In this document: in pieces, positions 1 through 13,884 of the stretch
Layout of the letters: each line of letters opens with the position of its first letter
Numbering within the stretch: the first letter of the stretch is position 1
Assembly (NCBI GenBank): GCA_029641185.1
Contig: JAPWGK010000012.1
Span: forward strand, 310,001 to 374,000
DNA length: 64,000 bases
Source: Pseudofabraea citricarpa
Taxonomy: Eukaryota; Ascomycota; Leotiomycetes; Helotiales; Dermateaceae
Direction of reading: 5' to 3'
Position numbers and translations under genes: made by a program
The notes under the pieces: generated by a model
Told to the model about the DNA's origin: nothing
The model's input: the letters and a program-made list of their open reading frames with translations, nothing else
The model's database searches: none

Positions 1-340
1 TCATCAAAAGGTTGCAATTTGGAAACAAGAATTGGAATTTCGAAATAGACCGATGTCGTCGCCATGAATAAATCTACAATGATAGCCCGATATTATCATT
101 ACTGGCTGTGGAGAAGTAGGATGGTTATTAATTTTAGACAAGTGGTTAGGGTGTTTGAAACATATTGTGCCGAACTGACTTATAAACAATCACTAACCGA
201 TAATGTCATGTCAGGCAAGGTACTGCTGTAGTTGTATATAAATGGATGATAATGATTATTTAAATATGGATGCTACGCTTGAAGGCGATCTATAGAGAAT
301 GCAACGCTAAAAGTACAACGCTAACTATGCAGCAGATATT
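1..340. other. intergenic, downstream of the MFS gene
   Basis: This is the 3' flank of the minus-strand transporter that ends at 341. It is AT-rich. One 61-codon open frame on the minus strand (4-189) shows no recognisable domain and no splice context. I see no gene, RNA or repeat here. Confidence 0.5.
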
Positions 341-2110
341 CTACAATTTAATCTGTCCTCGCTTGGTGTTGCGAATTCTGTCTCCATACCAGCCAAAGAC
401 CCACGGCAGTGGTGCAAATGCCAGAGCAACAAAACCGAGTAGACTATTTCCCCAGCCCCATCCAAGTGCATCATACATATCGAGACCGCATAGTGGAAGA
501 AGAGCTCCAAGAAGACTTCGAAGAACGGCGTTTGCAGCGATGACACTAGCTGCATACTGCGTGAATGCATCGACCAGGTAAGTTTGAATGGACATAAGAA
601 TAGCAATTGAGCCAAAGCCAATAATGGCCGTTCCTAGTTGTGCCACAATCCAGTGCACATGTTTCTCGGCGGCCCAGCCATAGAGCAAGAATCCGATAGG
701 TAGAGCGAGAGATCCAGGCACTGTGATAATAAGGGGTAGACGATCTTCTGGGGTAATGGTCTTTCCTTTAGCCGCTCTCGACTTGATGGTCTTGTCGCTC
801 AAAATGGCGACGTACAGCAGACCGCATAGCGTACCAATACCACTTCCGATGAAAGCCAACCCGGCGGCAGAAGTCGAGAAACCATAAACATCTTCGAAAA
901 TGAAAGTAAAAGTTGTAAAGAGAATGTAAAGTAAACCATACATGATGGCGATGTAACTGCACATGGCTGTGACAATAGGACAGAGGATCAGCATCTTCAA
1001 AGGGCGTACGATGCTAACCTTCATCAGGTCCTTGTTGGATAGTTCTGAAGCGAGCTTTGATCGATAGGCGGGGTTTCCAGTTGATTTTCTGAGTTTAGCT
1101 GCCTTTCTCTCGAGGATTGTTACTGCATAAGTTTCCTTCATAACAATGAATGCGAATAGACTCATGCAACCAATCTATTGATCTGATCAGCTTGTGCGAC
1201 ATTGTCTAACCGAAAGATCTCTGCACTTACAGCAATGGCAATAACCCAGAAGACCCAGCGCCAGCCTGCGCCCTCCGTCAGATATCCACCAGCGATTGGT
1301 CCGACCATGGGTCCCAGAATGGGTCCCACAGACCACAGAGACATCGCCAGACCTCGCTTCTCCCTCGGCATAATATCTGCAATGGTTCCACTACCGCATG
1401 TAATTGTTGCCACACCCGCAAACCCGGAGAGAAATCGGAAAGCAAGAAGCATGCCTGGGTTTTGTGCAACGGCGCACAAAATCGTAAAGGTTAAGAAGAG
1501 GACATTCGTGACATTGTAGATGATTACGCGGCCAAACATCTCGCTTAGAGGCGCAAGAAGGAGAGGTCCAAAGGCAAATCCAAGGACGAAAATCGAGACA
1601 ACGAAGGTTGCGAAAGTAGAGGAGGTTGTATTGAAGTCTAACATGACTTGTGGGATGCCAGGCGCAAACATAGAGGATGCGAGAGGACTGAATAAAAAAC
1701 AAAATTAGTTTATCCTAATTAAGGATTGGGAGTAGTTCTTGCTTTACTCACACTAGAAAACTGATACCAGACATAGCAAGCACGTTAAGCCATTTCTTCG
1801 ACATCGGCCAGTTCATGGGGTTTTCTGGGTCCTGGTCCGCTGGCTCTTCCCACCAAACCACAAATTCTGAGTCGGGTTCGCCACTGCCTGTTTGACTGTT
1901 TGTTTCATTCTTCACTGACTCCGAAGATGGATCTGCTGTGTCCTTCTGTTTCGAATCATTGGAAATAGCGTCTCTGTCTTTCTCCTTCTCGTTTGGATAC
2001 TGGTCTGCAATATCACCTCCGGCCTCAAGCACTCCTGGTTCTGTATCCATAGGCTGAAAGAGAGTTGGTGTTGTTCCTCTAGAGGTAGAAACCGACCCTG
2101 TGGGCGGCAT
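341..2110 (-). CDS. MFS multidrug transporter, DHA1 type
   Basis: The gene has three exons: 2110-1752, 1687-1231 and 1174-341. They join in frame to 549 residues, the usual length for 12-helix drug:H+ antiporters. Both introns have GTGAGT/GTAAGT donors. About 100 hydrophilic, Glu/Ser-rich cytosolic residues precede the first helix, ending in a family-typical DPENPMNWP stretch. The exon 1/2 join restores PLASSMFAPGIP, a DHA1 hallmark. Motif A is seen as APLSEMFGR and motif C as GPILGPMVGPIAGG. The C-terminal half contains the expected six helices and ends in a short basic tail. By family it should sit in the plasma membrane and export small molecules or polyamine-like compounds; the substrate cannot be read from sequence. 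No pathway genes flank it. Confidence 0.9.
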
Positions 2111-5020
2111 ATTCGTAATGTTTTTGGGGCTTGGTTATGGAAATTCAGTTAATGGTACGCAGGTCGACAAGTAAGCTACAATATCAAAGAGATGTCCAAC
2201 GAAATGATTGGTATATAAGAAGTGAGGCTTGAAATGGCATACCAAAATGGAAAATTAATTGCTGGAACTCGCTATGATATATATTCTGTGAGCCATTGAA
2301 GTCTGGGCGTCAAAGTACATAGCTCCCCCCTGTCAGCCACTATCGCATAGGATTCGCAAAGTGCGAATACGACACCTTACCGAGAGAACGAGAGAACATC
2401 GGATATTGTCGTCGCTTATTCCGTCAATCAAACCCACCAGCGCCTTGACTGAATCTGCAAAAGTAGCTGCGGGGGAACTAAGCGATAGGAGAAGAGCATT
2501 CGCATACATGCGATCACGATCACGAGCACGAGCACGACGCAAATGCTCGACATAAATACTTATGCACCTGCCCGGATGATGATTCTGCGAATTATTCCTG
2601 TCAAAGCACTGCATAAGTCTGCAGAGGTAGTGTCGAAAGATGGTCTTTTCGTTCTCGGTGCGAACCGCTCTTCTAGAAAGGCTCAAAACCTTCGTACACC
2701 TTTCCGAAACTTATCTTCTAGCCCGGCCAGGGCCTCAAATACCAAGACTACCAAGCAATGTCTTAAATCCAATTATTTCCCACTCTAGCAAGTGGGCAGA
2801 TGGTCATTTGTAAACAAACGGTGAGCCAGAATTCAATTCGGTGAAGAACTTATAACAGCTTACAAGCCTGAGAATAGGCTCGGATAGGTCATAGAACTGT
2901 TTACATGGAATCTACTTGACCCATGAGCGGGAAACCACCGATTGTCAACTGTACTGAGTCACGTGGACACCGAGTACCTCTCTCCCATTATGGGCGCAGC
3001 TCTGTACCGTTTGACGTCAACGCTTCGCATATCACAGGGCTTTTAACCCTTATGCGGTTGACTGTAAATTAGAAACTAACAAGATACATCAGCCTTGGAA
3101 GTCCGAATAAAATCTTGTCAAGAGTCGTATACAATCTTTTCAACGTGGCGAGTCGAGAGTGACTCAACTCAGTTTAATGACCGGTGAGTGCCCATAGTAT
3201 TCAATTGAATGCACAAGAGCTGTCCGCTGATCATAACGATATTAATATCGAATTCCTTAAAATGACGATGAGCTTAAATCCATTGTGTGCTCTCCGAATC
3301 CTAACTACAAGCCAACTTTCCTAGCTCGAATCAAAAACACAAACAAGAACTCGCATTCACGGACTAAAGCTTATATCCTACCCAGTTAATGCTTGTGCAA
3401 AATTCTATCTCTCCATGGTATTGATGTTGGAGACTTATAGCCATGTTGTAATTATCTGCGCTCTGAACAACGTAAGATGACAACTTGAGCAACGTTGCAC
3501 TATGCTTATTATTTAACGAAGGGGTCAATGTTAATCATTCATTTACTTTCCCCACATTATCCAGCATCTATTATATATACTTAAGAGCGAAGCTTGATGT
3601 CATGCAGCCATGGCAACGCTACACATAGGGTTTCGCTCGCTCGCATAATCGGATTTCGCACATCATGAAGCTACCGCAGCGTACAAAGTCAAATGACATC
3701 AGGCCCCAACACCAAAAGAGCGACTTGCATATAGCACAGCCATGATTTACCATATATACCCCTGTGGGAGAGCCAAACCATCATCTGAAAAAGATGTGAC
3801 AAGCCAACAGTCTTAAACAGCAAAACCCTAATTCTCAAACGAAGTCGGACCCGAGATTTCGGGAACCAATGCGACTTTTGAACCGCTATCATCGACCGAA
3901 TGGGGCCGCTGTGGGGATCGGATTTTCGTCTCATGTTGAATAAGAATGGAATGGGCCCGTTTGATCATCCGAAGGTGGGTGCACTTTGATCGGCAATCCG
4001 AAAAAACTCCATATTATCTTTAGTTGATCTGCACTTCCTCGTGAAACAGCAAGCAAATGACAGATCACCTTTCTCTCCTCAGGATCAATCACGGAGTACA
4101 TCCATTGTGATTAGGATACTCCGGCGCAGAATTGATAAGCTTATTCTTTCTATCTACAGCTTTGGATTGGAGAGGCTTGGTATTTAAAAAATTACAACAC
4201 TTATTCAATACAGATCTGAAAAGCTGGTGAATCTGATGATCCGTCAAAGGCGAGTTAAGCACCGTGCAGCAGAGCCAGAAGAAGATTAATTACTGACACT
4301 ATACAGTGAACGAAGTGTGTGGGTAAAGCTGTCCCTTACAGTGCATACAAACTAGTGCAACCTTTGTGGGTTCCGCGTATCACGATGCAGCGACGACAGA
4401 TTCAATGACGCAAACCTTGTTTCTACTTCTGGAAGTTGCCGGTTCTCGCCCGGTCATGTGTATAGCAGGATATTTTGAGGCTCAGATGAGAGTTTATGTG
4501 CTTTAGAAAGTGTAGGTTGATCGAAGCCTTTTGGGGGTGATGACAGAATGCTAACTTGTTCAGGCTACTAGAAACAAATCAACACATGGGAAGAAGTGGT
4601 ATATTAGAATGTTTAGAGAAAAGATAAACGCCTACAAGCCTACCCTTGTCCTTCTTTTCGAAAATATGTCTACGAAGAGAACTGTCTCTGCTAAGGACGA
4701 GTTTCGTCGCTGTTTTTTGTCAAAGGTCTTCCGAGTGATCATTTCGAGATACACTCCAGGTTCTTATATCATCCTTCGTCGGTCTCCAGGAAGTTGGGGT
4801 TTTGCTTAAAAGACGAGATTAGCTCCTTCTAGCAAAGGTCTAACTATGTTTCATTACTCTTATTACTTTTTCATTTTTCCAAATTATGTCACTCGCGGTC
4901 GTTGTCATACAAGTCTGGAAGCATTTTGTAATGTTTTGTATTTATTTCTCCAGAAAGAAAGTCATAGCTAACGTCTGATTTAGAAATGAAAAGTGATCAT
5001 CTTGACCGTCTTCAAGATTC
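2111..5020. other. gene-poor intergenic block
   Basis: These 2.9 kb contain only short scattered open frames, none with a recognisable domain or a usable chain of splice sites. The first few hundred bases are the MFS promoter, and the last part is the catalase 3' flank. There is no obvious repeat or transposon coding remnant that I can see. Confidence 0.5.
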
Positions 5021-7463
5021 CTAATTGGAGTCTACTGGGAAGCGGTCAGTGAACTTGAAAGTCTTCAAGCCGTCCTCAAATTGGGAGACGAAGTCAGCTG
5101 TGGAGTTTCCGCTGAAAACACCAGCAGCGGATGGGATACCGGCACCTCGGAGAACGCCAGATGCAGTTCCGAGAACACCGACAGGCTTGCCCCAACGGTA
5201 GCCATCCAAGAGAATCTGAGAAGGCCGACCGGTTGGGAATAGAGTAGAAGAGCTGTTAGATCCGAAAAGCGCCTCAGTGCCGGCAGTAACAATGATACCA
5301 TCGAAAGCGGTTGCATCAGCGGCTGAGTAAGTCTGACCAAAGCCAGTGGCAAGTGACTCTCCAATGATTACGGAGGTCACGTTCGATAGAGCGAGGGCAT
5401 CCGAAAGCTCAGTTGCTTGTGTAAGAGATGCAGGGGAGTTGGTAGTGGCTAAAATTCCGACCTTGAGAGTGGCAATGGAGGGAAGAGCAGTGCCAAAGAT
5501 TGAGACAAAAGCAGTGCTATTGTCATGGTAAAATGTAGGATCCTCCACTGGTGCTGTCATACCAAGGGCGCGTGCTACACGGGAAGCGATGTCATGGCTG
5601 ACACGGTTCAGTTGAATGAGCACATTCTGTTTCACAATATCAGATTGTAGTTGGGAAGTCTCAAATCTGATGGCGTTGATGAGCATCTGCTGCTCGGCAG
5701 TGGACAAAGAATTGTAGAACAGACGAGGCTGCGACCAGACGTCAGCAAATGTAGAGGAAACACCCCGGGTGAGGCTTCCAGTGACTGTGCGTCTTGGGGC
5801 AGTGAAAAATCCTCGTCCTTGGGTCTGATTGGCTTGTTTTGGAGATCCGCCATTAAGGGTATTAGGCGAGTAAGCAGCTGTGTTGAGGTGGATGAAGTTC
5901 TGACCTGCTCCGTCGCGGTTGTTGTTGTGGATTGGTGAAGTAGGTCGATTGATTGGGAGCTGCTCGAAGTTTGGTCCTCCGTGGCGGTTGATTTGAGTAT
6001 CCAAGTAAGAGAAAATTCGTCCTTGGAGGAGAGGGTCATCCGTGAAGTCGATACCGCGTACGATATGTCCTGGTTGGAACTACTATTGTCAGTACGACTC
6101 GATTTCAATCTCATCTCTGGTGCTTACCATTACTTGCTCAGTCTCAGCAAAGTAGTTTCTTGGATTCCGGTTAAGAGTCATCTTTCCAATCAGTGTTACA
6201 GGAACAAGTTCCTCTGGGATCATTTTGGTGGGGTCTAGCAAATCGAAGCCAAAGGCAAGGACGTCCTCTTCTTCCACAATCTGGACACCCAACTCCCATT
6301 CTGGGCCATTTCCAGACTCAATTGCGTCCCAGAGATCAGCACGGTGATAATCAGCATTCTTACCAGCCAGTACTTGGGCTTCTTCCCATACTAAGCTAGC
6401 TTTGCCTTGCACAGACTTCCAATGGAACTTGACTAGCTTTGAGCTGCCATCGTCGGTGACAAATCGGAAGGTGTGGATGCCGAAACCATCCATGTGACGG
6501 TAAGATCGTGGAATGCCATTTCCAGCCATTGCCCAAAACAGAGTATGAAGACTGCTAGGTTGTTGACTGAAGAAGTCCCATGCAGAGTCATGAGCTGTGG
6601 CTCCTTGGGGAATTTCCTTGTCCGGTTTTGGCTTTACAGCATGGACCAAGTCCGGGAACAGAATGGCATCCTGAATGAAGAAGACAGGAATATTGTTGCC
6701 AACAATATCTACACAGGTAAGTCAGACATGTTGTTAATTGAACAGACATTATAGACACCTAGTTGTATAATGACGGGAAGTTTGTTGGCAAGGGTACTAA
6801 CCAAAGTTTCCTTCGTCCGTATAGAAACGGGTGGCAAAGCCATGGACATCTCTAGCAGTGTCTGCGCTAAATTCCAATCAGTATTGTTTGCGAAGTCATC
6901 TCAATCTACCTAAGCTGACAAAGGAGATTTATCTTTAGATTTACGTACCTGCCTCTGCTCCCAGCCACGGTCGAAAATCTGACAAAGACTGGCGTCTTCT
7001 TGCCCGCTTCTGCAAGGAAAGATGCCGAAGTAATGTTCGAGTAATCACCATAACTCTCGAACGTTCCGTGCGCTCCTGTAAGCATGTAAGCCAGTGCATA
7101 CAATAGCTTCATTACGTGAGAGAATATACATGTCATGTGACACGCATAATCTCATTTGCGGAATGACGTACCTGCTCCACGAGCATGTACAGCTCGTTCT
7201 GGCACACGTTCATGATCGAAGGAAGTAATCTTCTGTCTGAAAATAAAATCTTCAAGCAGAGTTGGTCCACGTTCTCCGGCTGATAAACTGTCCTGGTCGG
7301 AGAACGGTCCACCAACATTGGACGACATGAAACTATCCGTATCATCGACGAGGAATGGCTCGAGTAGGTCTTCCGAGGCGTCGACATCCCGAGTTTGCAT
7401 GTAAGGGCACTGGGCCGCAGCCGCAGCGGCCAGGCTTAGCATAGCCAAGGTAGAGGAACGCAT
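5021..7463 (-). CDS. secreted large-subunit catalase
   Basis: Five exons (7463-7172, 7075-6949, 6866-6802, 6708-6128, 6079-5021) join to 707 residues, typical of large-subunit fungal catalases. The product dismutates hydrogen peroxide in a haem-dependent reaction. The start at 7463 was preferred over an upstream in-frame ATG at 7529 because it gives a clean signal peptide (an Ala/Leu-rich core, about residues 5-18). The catalytic His lies in RAVHARGAG (His93). The proximal haem-ligand Tyr lies in [18 protein letters not shown]. The last roughly 150 residues form the flavodoxin/DJ-1-like C-terminal domain that separates large from small catalases. It should act outside the cell or in the wall, protecting hyphae from oxidants. 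All intron phases were checked. The gene stands alone, with long flanks on both sides. Confidence 0.93.
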
Positions 7464-10400
7464 GTTGATGTTACTGTCGGATAATCGTCTGGATACTGGA
7501 AAGCAGGGTAAAGGAGAGGCAACCAACAAAGTGGATGGTTGAAAAAATGATGAGAACTAAGAACAACTTATACCTAAACTACAACCCCGGGAACTCAGGA
7601 AACGTTCTTTTCCATCTTTGTCATTAGCATCCTTGGTTATCAGAATGAACGATCATCCGATCATTTCTTTCTCTTGATTAAGTTCAATGCTTACAGTTTT
7701 GGACCGTTGGATATCGAAACACCCAGTCACTGATATCATATCACGAAGCTAGTTCCCGCAGAGGCCCACTATGCTAGTCTGGATCATCATGGAACACCGT
7801 GCTATCGTAATATGCTGTCACGGACAGGTCTGGTCTCGCTGGAACGGACAGACTTGGCGCAAACTTTGACCCAGGTTTTACAGCAGCAAGTTGAGCATTT
7901 CAAATGATCCCAAGAGCTCAGGACGTTGGAAAAGCAACTTCGATATTCTTGAAATAGAAACAATACGGAAAAGGGACTCTTTTGTGACGCTTCTGCATAA
8001 AAGTCTTGGAGCCCAGATGGTCACGGAAAAATTTCTTTTGATTCCAAAGAGAGCCCCTGGGCAGGAAGATGTCGGAAGCCAGTCACGTTGCGATATCACT
8101 AGCCAAGAGAATGGTTATGCGCTTACCACGTTGACCACACCAGCACGCTGCATATGCTGTTGGTGATTATAATAAGATGGGCATGTAGTACACGAAATGT
8201 ACAGGGTACCGAATTTGAAGATGCGGGTCTTTCTGGACAGCAATATGGCGTGACATCATATCGATGAAAGTCTTACGACGCCGGTCTTGGATCGTGGTCA
8301 GCAGCAGCGTGCCGGGTGTGCAACGACCCAAACAGCCCTACAGTGCAGAGAAGCAAAGATGCCTCAGTCCAAGTACCGAGATCGTGATAGAGTGGCATGC
8401 AATTTGGGGCGCTGAACATATGTTTCCGAAAACTTAAAGTTACTGGTAAAACTCAATTTGCGCCAGGAGGCCATGGGAAAGGGGCTCATTTATGTGGAGA
8501 GATCAGAGCAAAGAGCCTAAAAGAGGGGAAGCTAGAAGAGAGCCGAGCGTTGGACACCAGAATTTCTAAGCGAATATGATGATTGGACGCATCCGATCAT
8601 TTTCAGCATCCCAGCATCCTGCTTGGCCCTCGGTAGGAATCACGACAAGGAAAATGCATGTTTGCTGTTGGAGGTTGAGATGAACACGGCTAGTGCTGGC
8701 ACATTCGGCATTTGGCATCAATTTAAATACCGCAACCTTGAGCGTATGATCTAAATTTATTGCTCCGATGGTTACTCCGAGCGGTCGCTAAACTCATCCA
8801 TTAATGTTGCATTCCCAAGGAGCCAGTCGCTTAAGTAATGTAACGCCAGGCAGGTACTTGACTTTTTCCAAGATATACTTAGTCCCAACCCATTTCTTGA
8901 GAGGCTCCAGGTGCATGTCTAATAACAGATAGCAGATAGCAGCTATCACGAACCATGTTCTGCTTATCAAAACCCTGTGCTCTGCATCTTACGTAAGATG
9001 CTCACCCAGTGTTTGTGGGGAAATTGAATTAAAAGCTTATTTCAGGTCCCAGCTGCAGCTCATGGGCTGTGCACAATGTCAATGCTGTTTATTAGGCGAT
9101 AATGACCACAGGGAACGTCACCTCTGGTTTCTATGGATGGGTCCTAGCTTTGCACGATACTTTTGTGGCTTTAGAACTTGCACGAGGGATCACCTTACCA
9201 CTTGGGGCCTGTTATGGGCCATTGATTTATCATTTCCGCAATTCCGCCTCTCTTTACAGCACCTGCATACCATGGAATCATTTAAGCTTTAAACTTGTTC
9301 CGAACAAAACTGCATTCCGTACTTTAATCTGTTCATCCCAGATGCAGTCTACCGCTGTCAAATGTTTAATGTTTCCTGGGAAAAAGTTTATCTGAGGCCA
9401 ATCAAACACTGCCGATTAGGTTTTCCCAAAATCTGTTTGGTGCGTGTTTACTTTGCTTTTCTGCCTTTACCTTTTCTACTCGGAGGCATATTGTCCAGCT
9501 GTCATGCGGCACCATATCACGCGATCCGAGGATGGCGAGGACTCACAAAAGTCCTTGGGACCGCCAAATTGTGGATATCCCGCGGAAATTAGTGCTATCT
9601 GCTGTTATCGCTATAGGATTTGTCTTCTCACAGATTTTGACTTGTGGGGTTGGACGCTCTGAATCATTCGACGATATCGGAGATCTCGGAAAAAATCAAA
9701 GAGCTAACAAGGTAGGTCAGGCAAGTTTATTAGCAAGATTTTAACATCAGATACAACATTTTAAAAATTGGTAAACAATATCTCTAAGGGGATTAAAACT
9801 TCAAGTTGTTCACGTTCACCACATCTTTACAGCTCTGAATTCGAAATCATATTTTTCCCTCTGGCTTTTCTAATTTCCATTCAGGACTTGAAATTTTGCA
9901 GTTCTCATTAACTAGCAAATATTCCAAGGGAATTTTTTTTAATCATTGGTAGATGGCCTTCTTCTCTTAGCCCAGCTTTGACGCTAGCTGCAGTCGGCTT
10001 AGACAGAGCAAGTCTTATTCTTTGCTTAACTGCTTGTTTTGGTCGTGAAATAGACAACGATAATGATAATTGGTGAGTTATTGCCCGATGCAAGTCAATT
10101 CATATGCATATACCTTGGATTGATTCCAAAGTTCCCACTGTATCTAGCACTACTAAACTCTTCTTGAGTGATAATTGCAAACTTCTGTAGGAAAGTGATT
10201 GTATCTGAAAAGCCTCTTTGGAACAGCTAAAACAGCTGCCACAGCTTTCTTTCGCGCTTTAGCAGATAATCTTTGTCCTTTGAATATTAAGTGGATTTCC
10301 ATCTCTAACTAAACATTTCACGTAACCATTTATTCTACTTTAGTGCCCTCCTATTGAGGTTATTTTCTAGTTAAAGTATTAGAGGGGTATAATGAATTAC

Positions 10401-12184
10401 CCTTCAATTTAGCTTCACTGCGTTGAGTCATCTTGCGCCAGAAATCAATAAGCCTAGCCAAGGCAAACTCATTTTACTAACATGAAGCCCAAGTCCATGA
10501 ACCCTTTAACCACCCAACGTGTACATCGCTAAGCGATATGTCGAAACTTGGACAGTCCTTATGAAGCTAAAAGTTTATTTCGGTGCTACTCATGAGGTAC
10601 GAGAGGTAATGTTCACTGTACCAACCGTATACTAACTTATGCAGCTGAGGGTGCTATCGCTTACATGATTACACACTCGTTGTGGCTTATTCCTCCTTGG
10701 TTATATATTTTCTAAATCTATTAGGTCCAACCAAAGCAGCATAGCACACACATGAGAAGGAACATTACCCACCACATATACCTCCGTACCGGTCTTATAT
10801 GACGGAGATGTCGCCTGTTTCTTCGGTTATGTTGAAACAGGCGGACGGAGTGCTGCCAGAAAAAGCCGAATCTGGGATGATCCTTGAAAGTGACCAATGA
10901 GGCCATGCAACGCACACCGATCCCCCTTGCAGAACCCTTGAATAATTCGTCTGTTCTTTTAAGCCCAGGTCATCCTTCAACTCCAAAATCCACCGCTGGA
11001 AACCAGGATATTTAGCAGTTCTCATAACAAGCATTGCTTGAAACAAAACCGTCAAATCTCCGGCGCAAAGCAACGAACTGAAATGCAATCACTACAAAAC
11101 GGGAAGGCAACTCTGTTCCAAGAACTCAAAAGAAACTTTTTTGCTAATGCTGAGAATTTGCTCCTTTATCATTGGCAGTCAAGGAGCAGTAAAAGTAAAA
11201 AGACTCGGTGCATTGAGCTGGCCACCTGAAATCATTTTACAGAGTTTCGAATCTGATGTGGCACAAAGAAAAGTATAAAAATAAAGCGATTTTAACTGTC
11301 TCTTGAAAGCTGGTGTAGCTGTGCTTAGCAGACTGGAGGTTTTGCACCACAGCTTCCAACCACCTTTAGTCAGATAAATTCTAGCTAATTTTCAAGTAAT
11401 TTACGAATATGTTCCAAAGCTCTAGGTATACCCTAGCAATACTTTGAGCTTCACAGAATGGGAGAGCTGGTTATTTTTCTCTCTGTAAATGTCTCGCTTC
11501 GCAAATAATCTATTATGTACCTACCTAAAGGTAGACCATACTAGTTCGAGGCCTGCAATGCAGATAAACTTTACGACAAGGTAAACATTTTTCTTGCTTG
11601 CCTTTACAGATTTTCAACGAAATTTGTGCTCAATGTTTAGCAATTGTATATTTTCTCCGCGCTTTTCATTTTTCTTTCCAAATTCATATTCTTTTCGGTA
11701 AGCCCAAATCACGTAGCCAATATCACGACGTAGATAAAACCACATTAAAGTCAAGGCTAGACACTCCACAAACTATCCCCACAAAAGAAAACCTTCTGAC
11801 AAATGATTACACATGAGCACTCTCATTGTTGGCCTTTGATGCTCATACGCGACCCCTGTCTAAACTATGACGAAAATATGCCTAGACCTCGGTAATGTGT
11901 ATAGCTTAAAGGAATCGAGAGGGTAATACGGGCAAACAGAACAGTGGCCTCGGATTAAGCGCTGCCGTGCACAACTCCCGTATATCCGAGATGACTACTC
12001 CCGATTCCAAGTACGGGTAGACAATCTACCCGATTAACATACCACTATTTCATCCTTAAATTTGGGACTTTCTCATCTCAAAGGCGGATAATGCAATTGG
12101 CACATACTTCCGATAGAGGAATCACATCTTTTTGCTTTTTACTTTTTTGCCCCTAGCTTCTTGGTACTGCTTGGCTGCACCAAA
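7464..12184. other. gene-poor intergenic block
   Basis: This is 4.7 kb of AT-rich sequence. The start of the block is the catalase promoter. The rest holds many short open frames (for example 7891-8166, 9102-9395, 10795-11088) with no recognisable domain, poor composition and no convincing splice chain. Degraded repeats mutated by RIP are possible but cannot be shown by eye. Confidence 0.45.
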
Positions 12185-12866
12185 ATGACCTCGGCATTTA
12201 GCAATACCTTTGGAACTCTGTTAACACTTTCTCCGTACCACGTCCTCATCTTTGGGACACTTCTGGGAACTGAAATCTACCAGGTTCTACCAACTCCCAC
12301 TTTCTATGATCTGTCTAACTAACAGTCTTACTTGCAGTCATTTGTTGCAACTGGTATCTGTTTCCGCGCACTTCCGACCTCCGCTTTTACGACCCTCCAG
12401 AAGCGATTATTTCCAGCCTATTTCCGCCTTCAAGCTCTCTTAACTCTACTTACTATCGCTACTCATCCACCACGCTCTATATTGTCGCTTGTCGATCACT
12501 GGTATGAAGCTACGCCGCTGGGAATTTGCGCCTTCTTATCCTTGTTAAATTTGAATATTTATGGACCTAGAACAAGTGATGCAATGGTAGAAAGGATTCA
12601 TCAAGGTGAGTCAATTTGACCGAGACTCTCAAGTAATTGAGCGAGGGGGAAGACACAATTAGGTCAACACGGTGCTAACGTGGTGTTCACTCTTAGAAAC
12701 AAGAGATAGAATGAACTCGAATGGCGTTGATGGCAAAAGCGATGAAATGAAGTTGTTAGACAAGAAATTCTCGCGAAACCATGCGATGAGTATTCATCTA
12801 AACTTCATCGCCATCCTTGCCACAGTCTGGTATGGAGTTGTGCTGTCATCTAAACTTCAGGTTTAG
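12185..12866 (+). CDS. TMEM205-like (DUF4149) membrane protein
   Basis: This gene is split into exons too small to stand out individually: 12185-12283, 12338-12605 and 12697-12866. They join in frame to 178 residues and stop at TAG 12864. Exon 1 ends in SPYHVLIFGTLLGTEIYQ and exon 2 opens with SFVATGICFRALP, later QKRLFPAYFRLQ. This pattern of a hydrophobic helix, an F-R-x-L-P turn and a Q-x-x-L-F-P-x-Y-F block is characteristic of fungal DUF4149/TMEM205 proteins. Further helices follow, then a soluble segment and a last helix near the C-terminus. Family members are small integral membrane proteins of uncertain function. The first donor (CAG|GTTCTA) is atypical, and the second (GTGAGT) is strong. 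Flanks on both sides are gene-poor. Confidence 0.78.
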
Positions 12867-13884
12867 TCCGTTGCAGCATTTCAGCTCCAGTGGCAGCTGT
12901 TGTTCGATTTGCTGGTACGGCGATCCTTCATCTACAATATCATCGATTTTCAGGCTGAGTTCGACAGGGTTTCCAAGCAGAGGGCAAAGAACAAAGTTCA
13001 AGTGGTGAAAAACGACCTGTGTCAAATTTCCATGTTCTTTTCGGTCCATGCATTTCAGCGATTTGGGATGACTCAAATATTTTCCATTATAATCTTGTAG
13101 TGTTTGTTCCTGGCTTTTCTCTCTTTTTAATTTCCTTGAAATATCAAGTCGTTTCGAGTAAAATGAAATGGTTTTTTTTTTCTCAAGATGGACAAATTCA
13201 AACATCTACATTTGTACGTTTACCCATTCTCAATCCCATTCCCATTCTTATCGTCTATTGTCATTTCCCTGTTCAAGCTTGTCAACGAGTCGATTTGGTC
13301 TTCACGAACAAGTTCTTGTAGACTGTATTTTTATTTTGGTGGTTTAGGGTTATGGTGGTATTTAATAGCTACGAGTGATCTTCATTTTATTTCGCTTGAG
13401 CTCTTTTGAATTTTACTTTTCTCGACTTGACTGGGTATAGTAATATGAAAAGCCTGTAAGCATCTTTTGGTCTTTTTAACATGAACATAATCGTTATCGT
13501 TTCTCGAAATTCCCTTTCACTCTATCGCAAGTCTACTATTATTTCAGTATTCCTGCCACTGTCCTTATATGTAGCTTTTACCTTGGCATGGCTGATGCTG
13601 CATCGAGGCGAGAAAGTGGAACTCTGGGCAACGAACCGAACAAATCATATCAGCGTCGGTGCGAGGTGGGGCGTGTCGGAGCTATCGCTCTAATCAGAAA
13701 TGGGAATACTCTTAAAGTCCATCTCGGTGACTTTGTTGTAATGGAAGAGAAATCGTGCCTTCACGCCTTTCTGAAGTACGCCTCTTACGGCTTACGGATA
13801 CGGAATACGAGACTGGTCAAGTATTGCGACAAAACTCACCGCAGCTTGTGAACATCGACACCCAGAATCCTAAAGGGGGTCAGA
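12867..13884. other. intergenic, promoter side of the Upc2-like regulator
   Basis: About 1 kb separates the DUF4149-like gene from the Zn2Cys6 gene at 13885. Overlapping short frames on both strands (12846-13205 minus, 13588-13851 plus) show no domain. The region is T-rich and is probably the 3' flank of one gene plus the promoter and leader of the next. Confidence 0.4.

Noticed and set aside
5346..6754. Several 60-95 codon plus-strand frames within the catalase gene
   Set aside because: They are shadows of the catalase exons and introns on the other strand.
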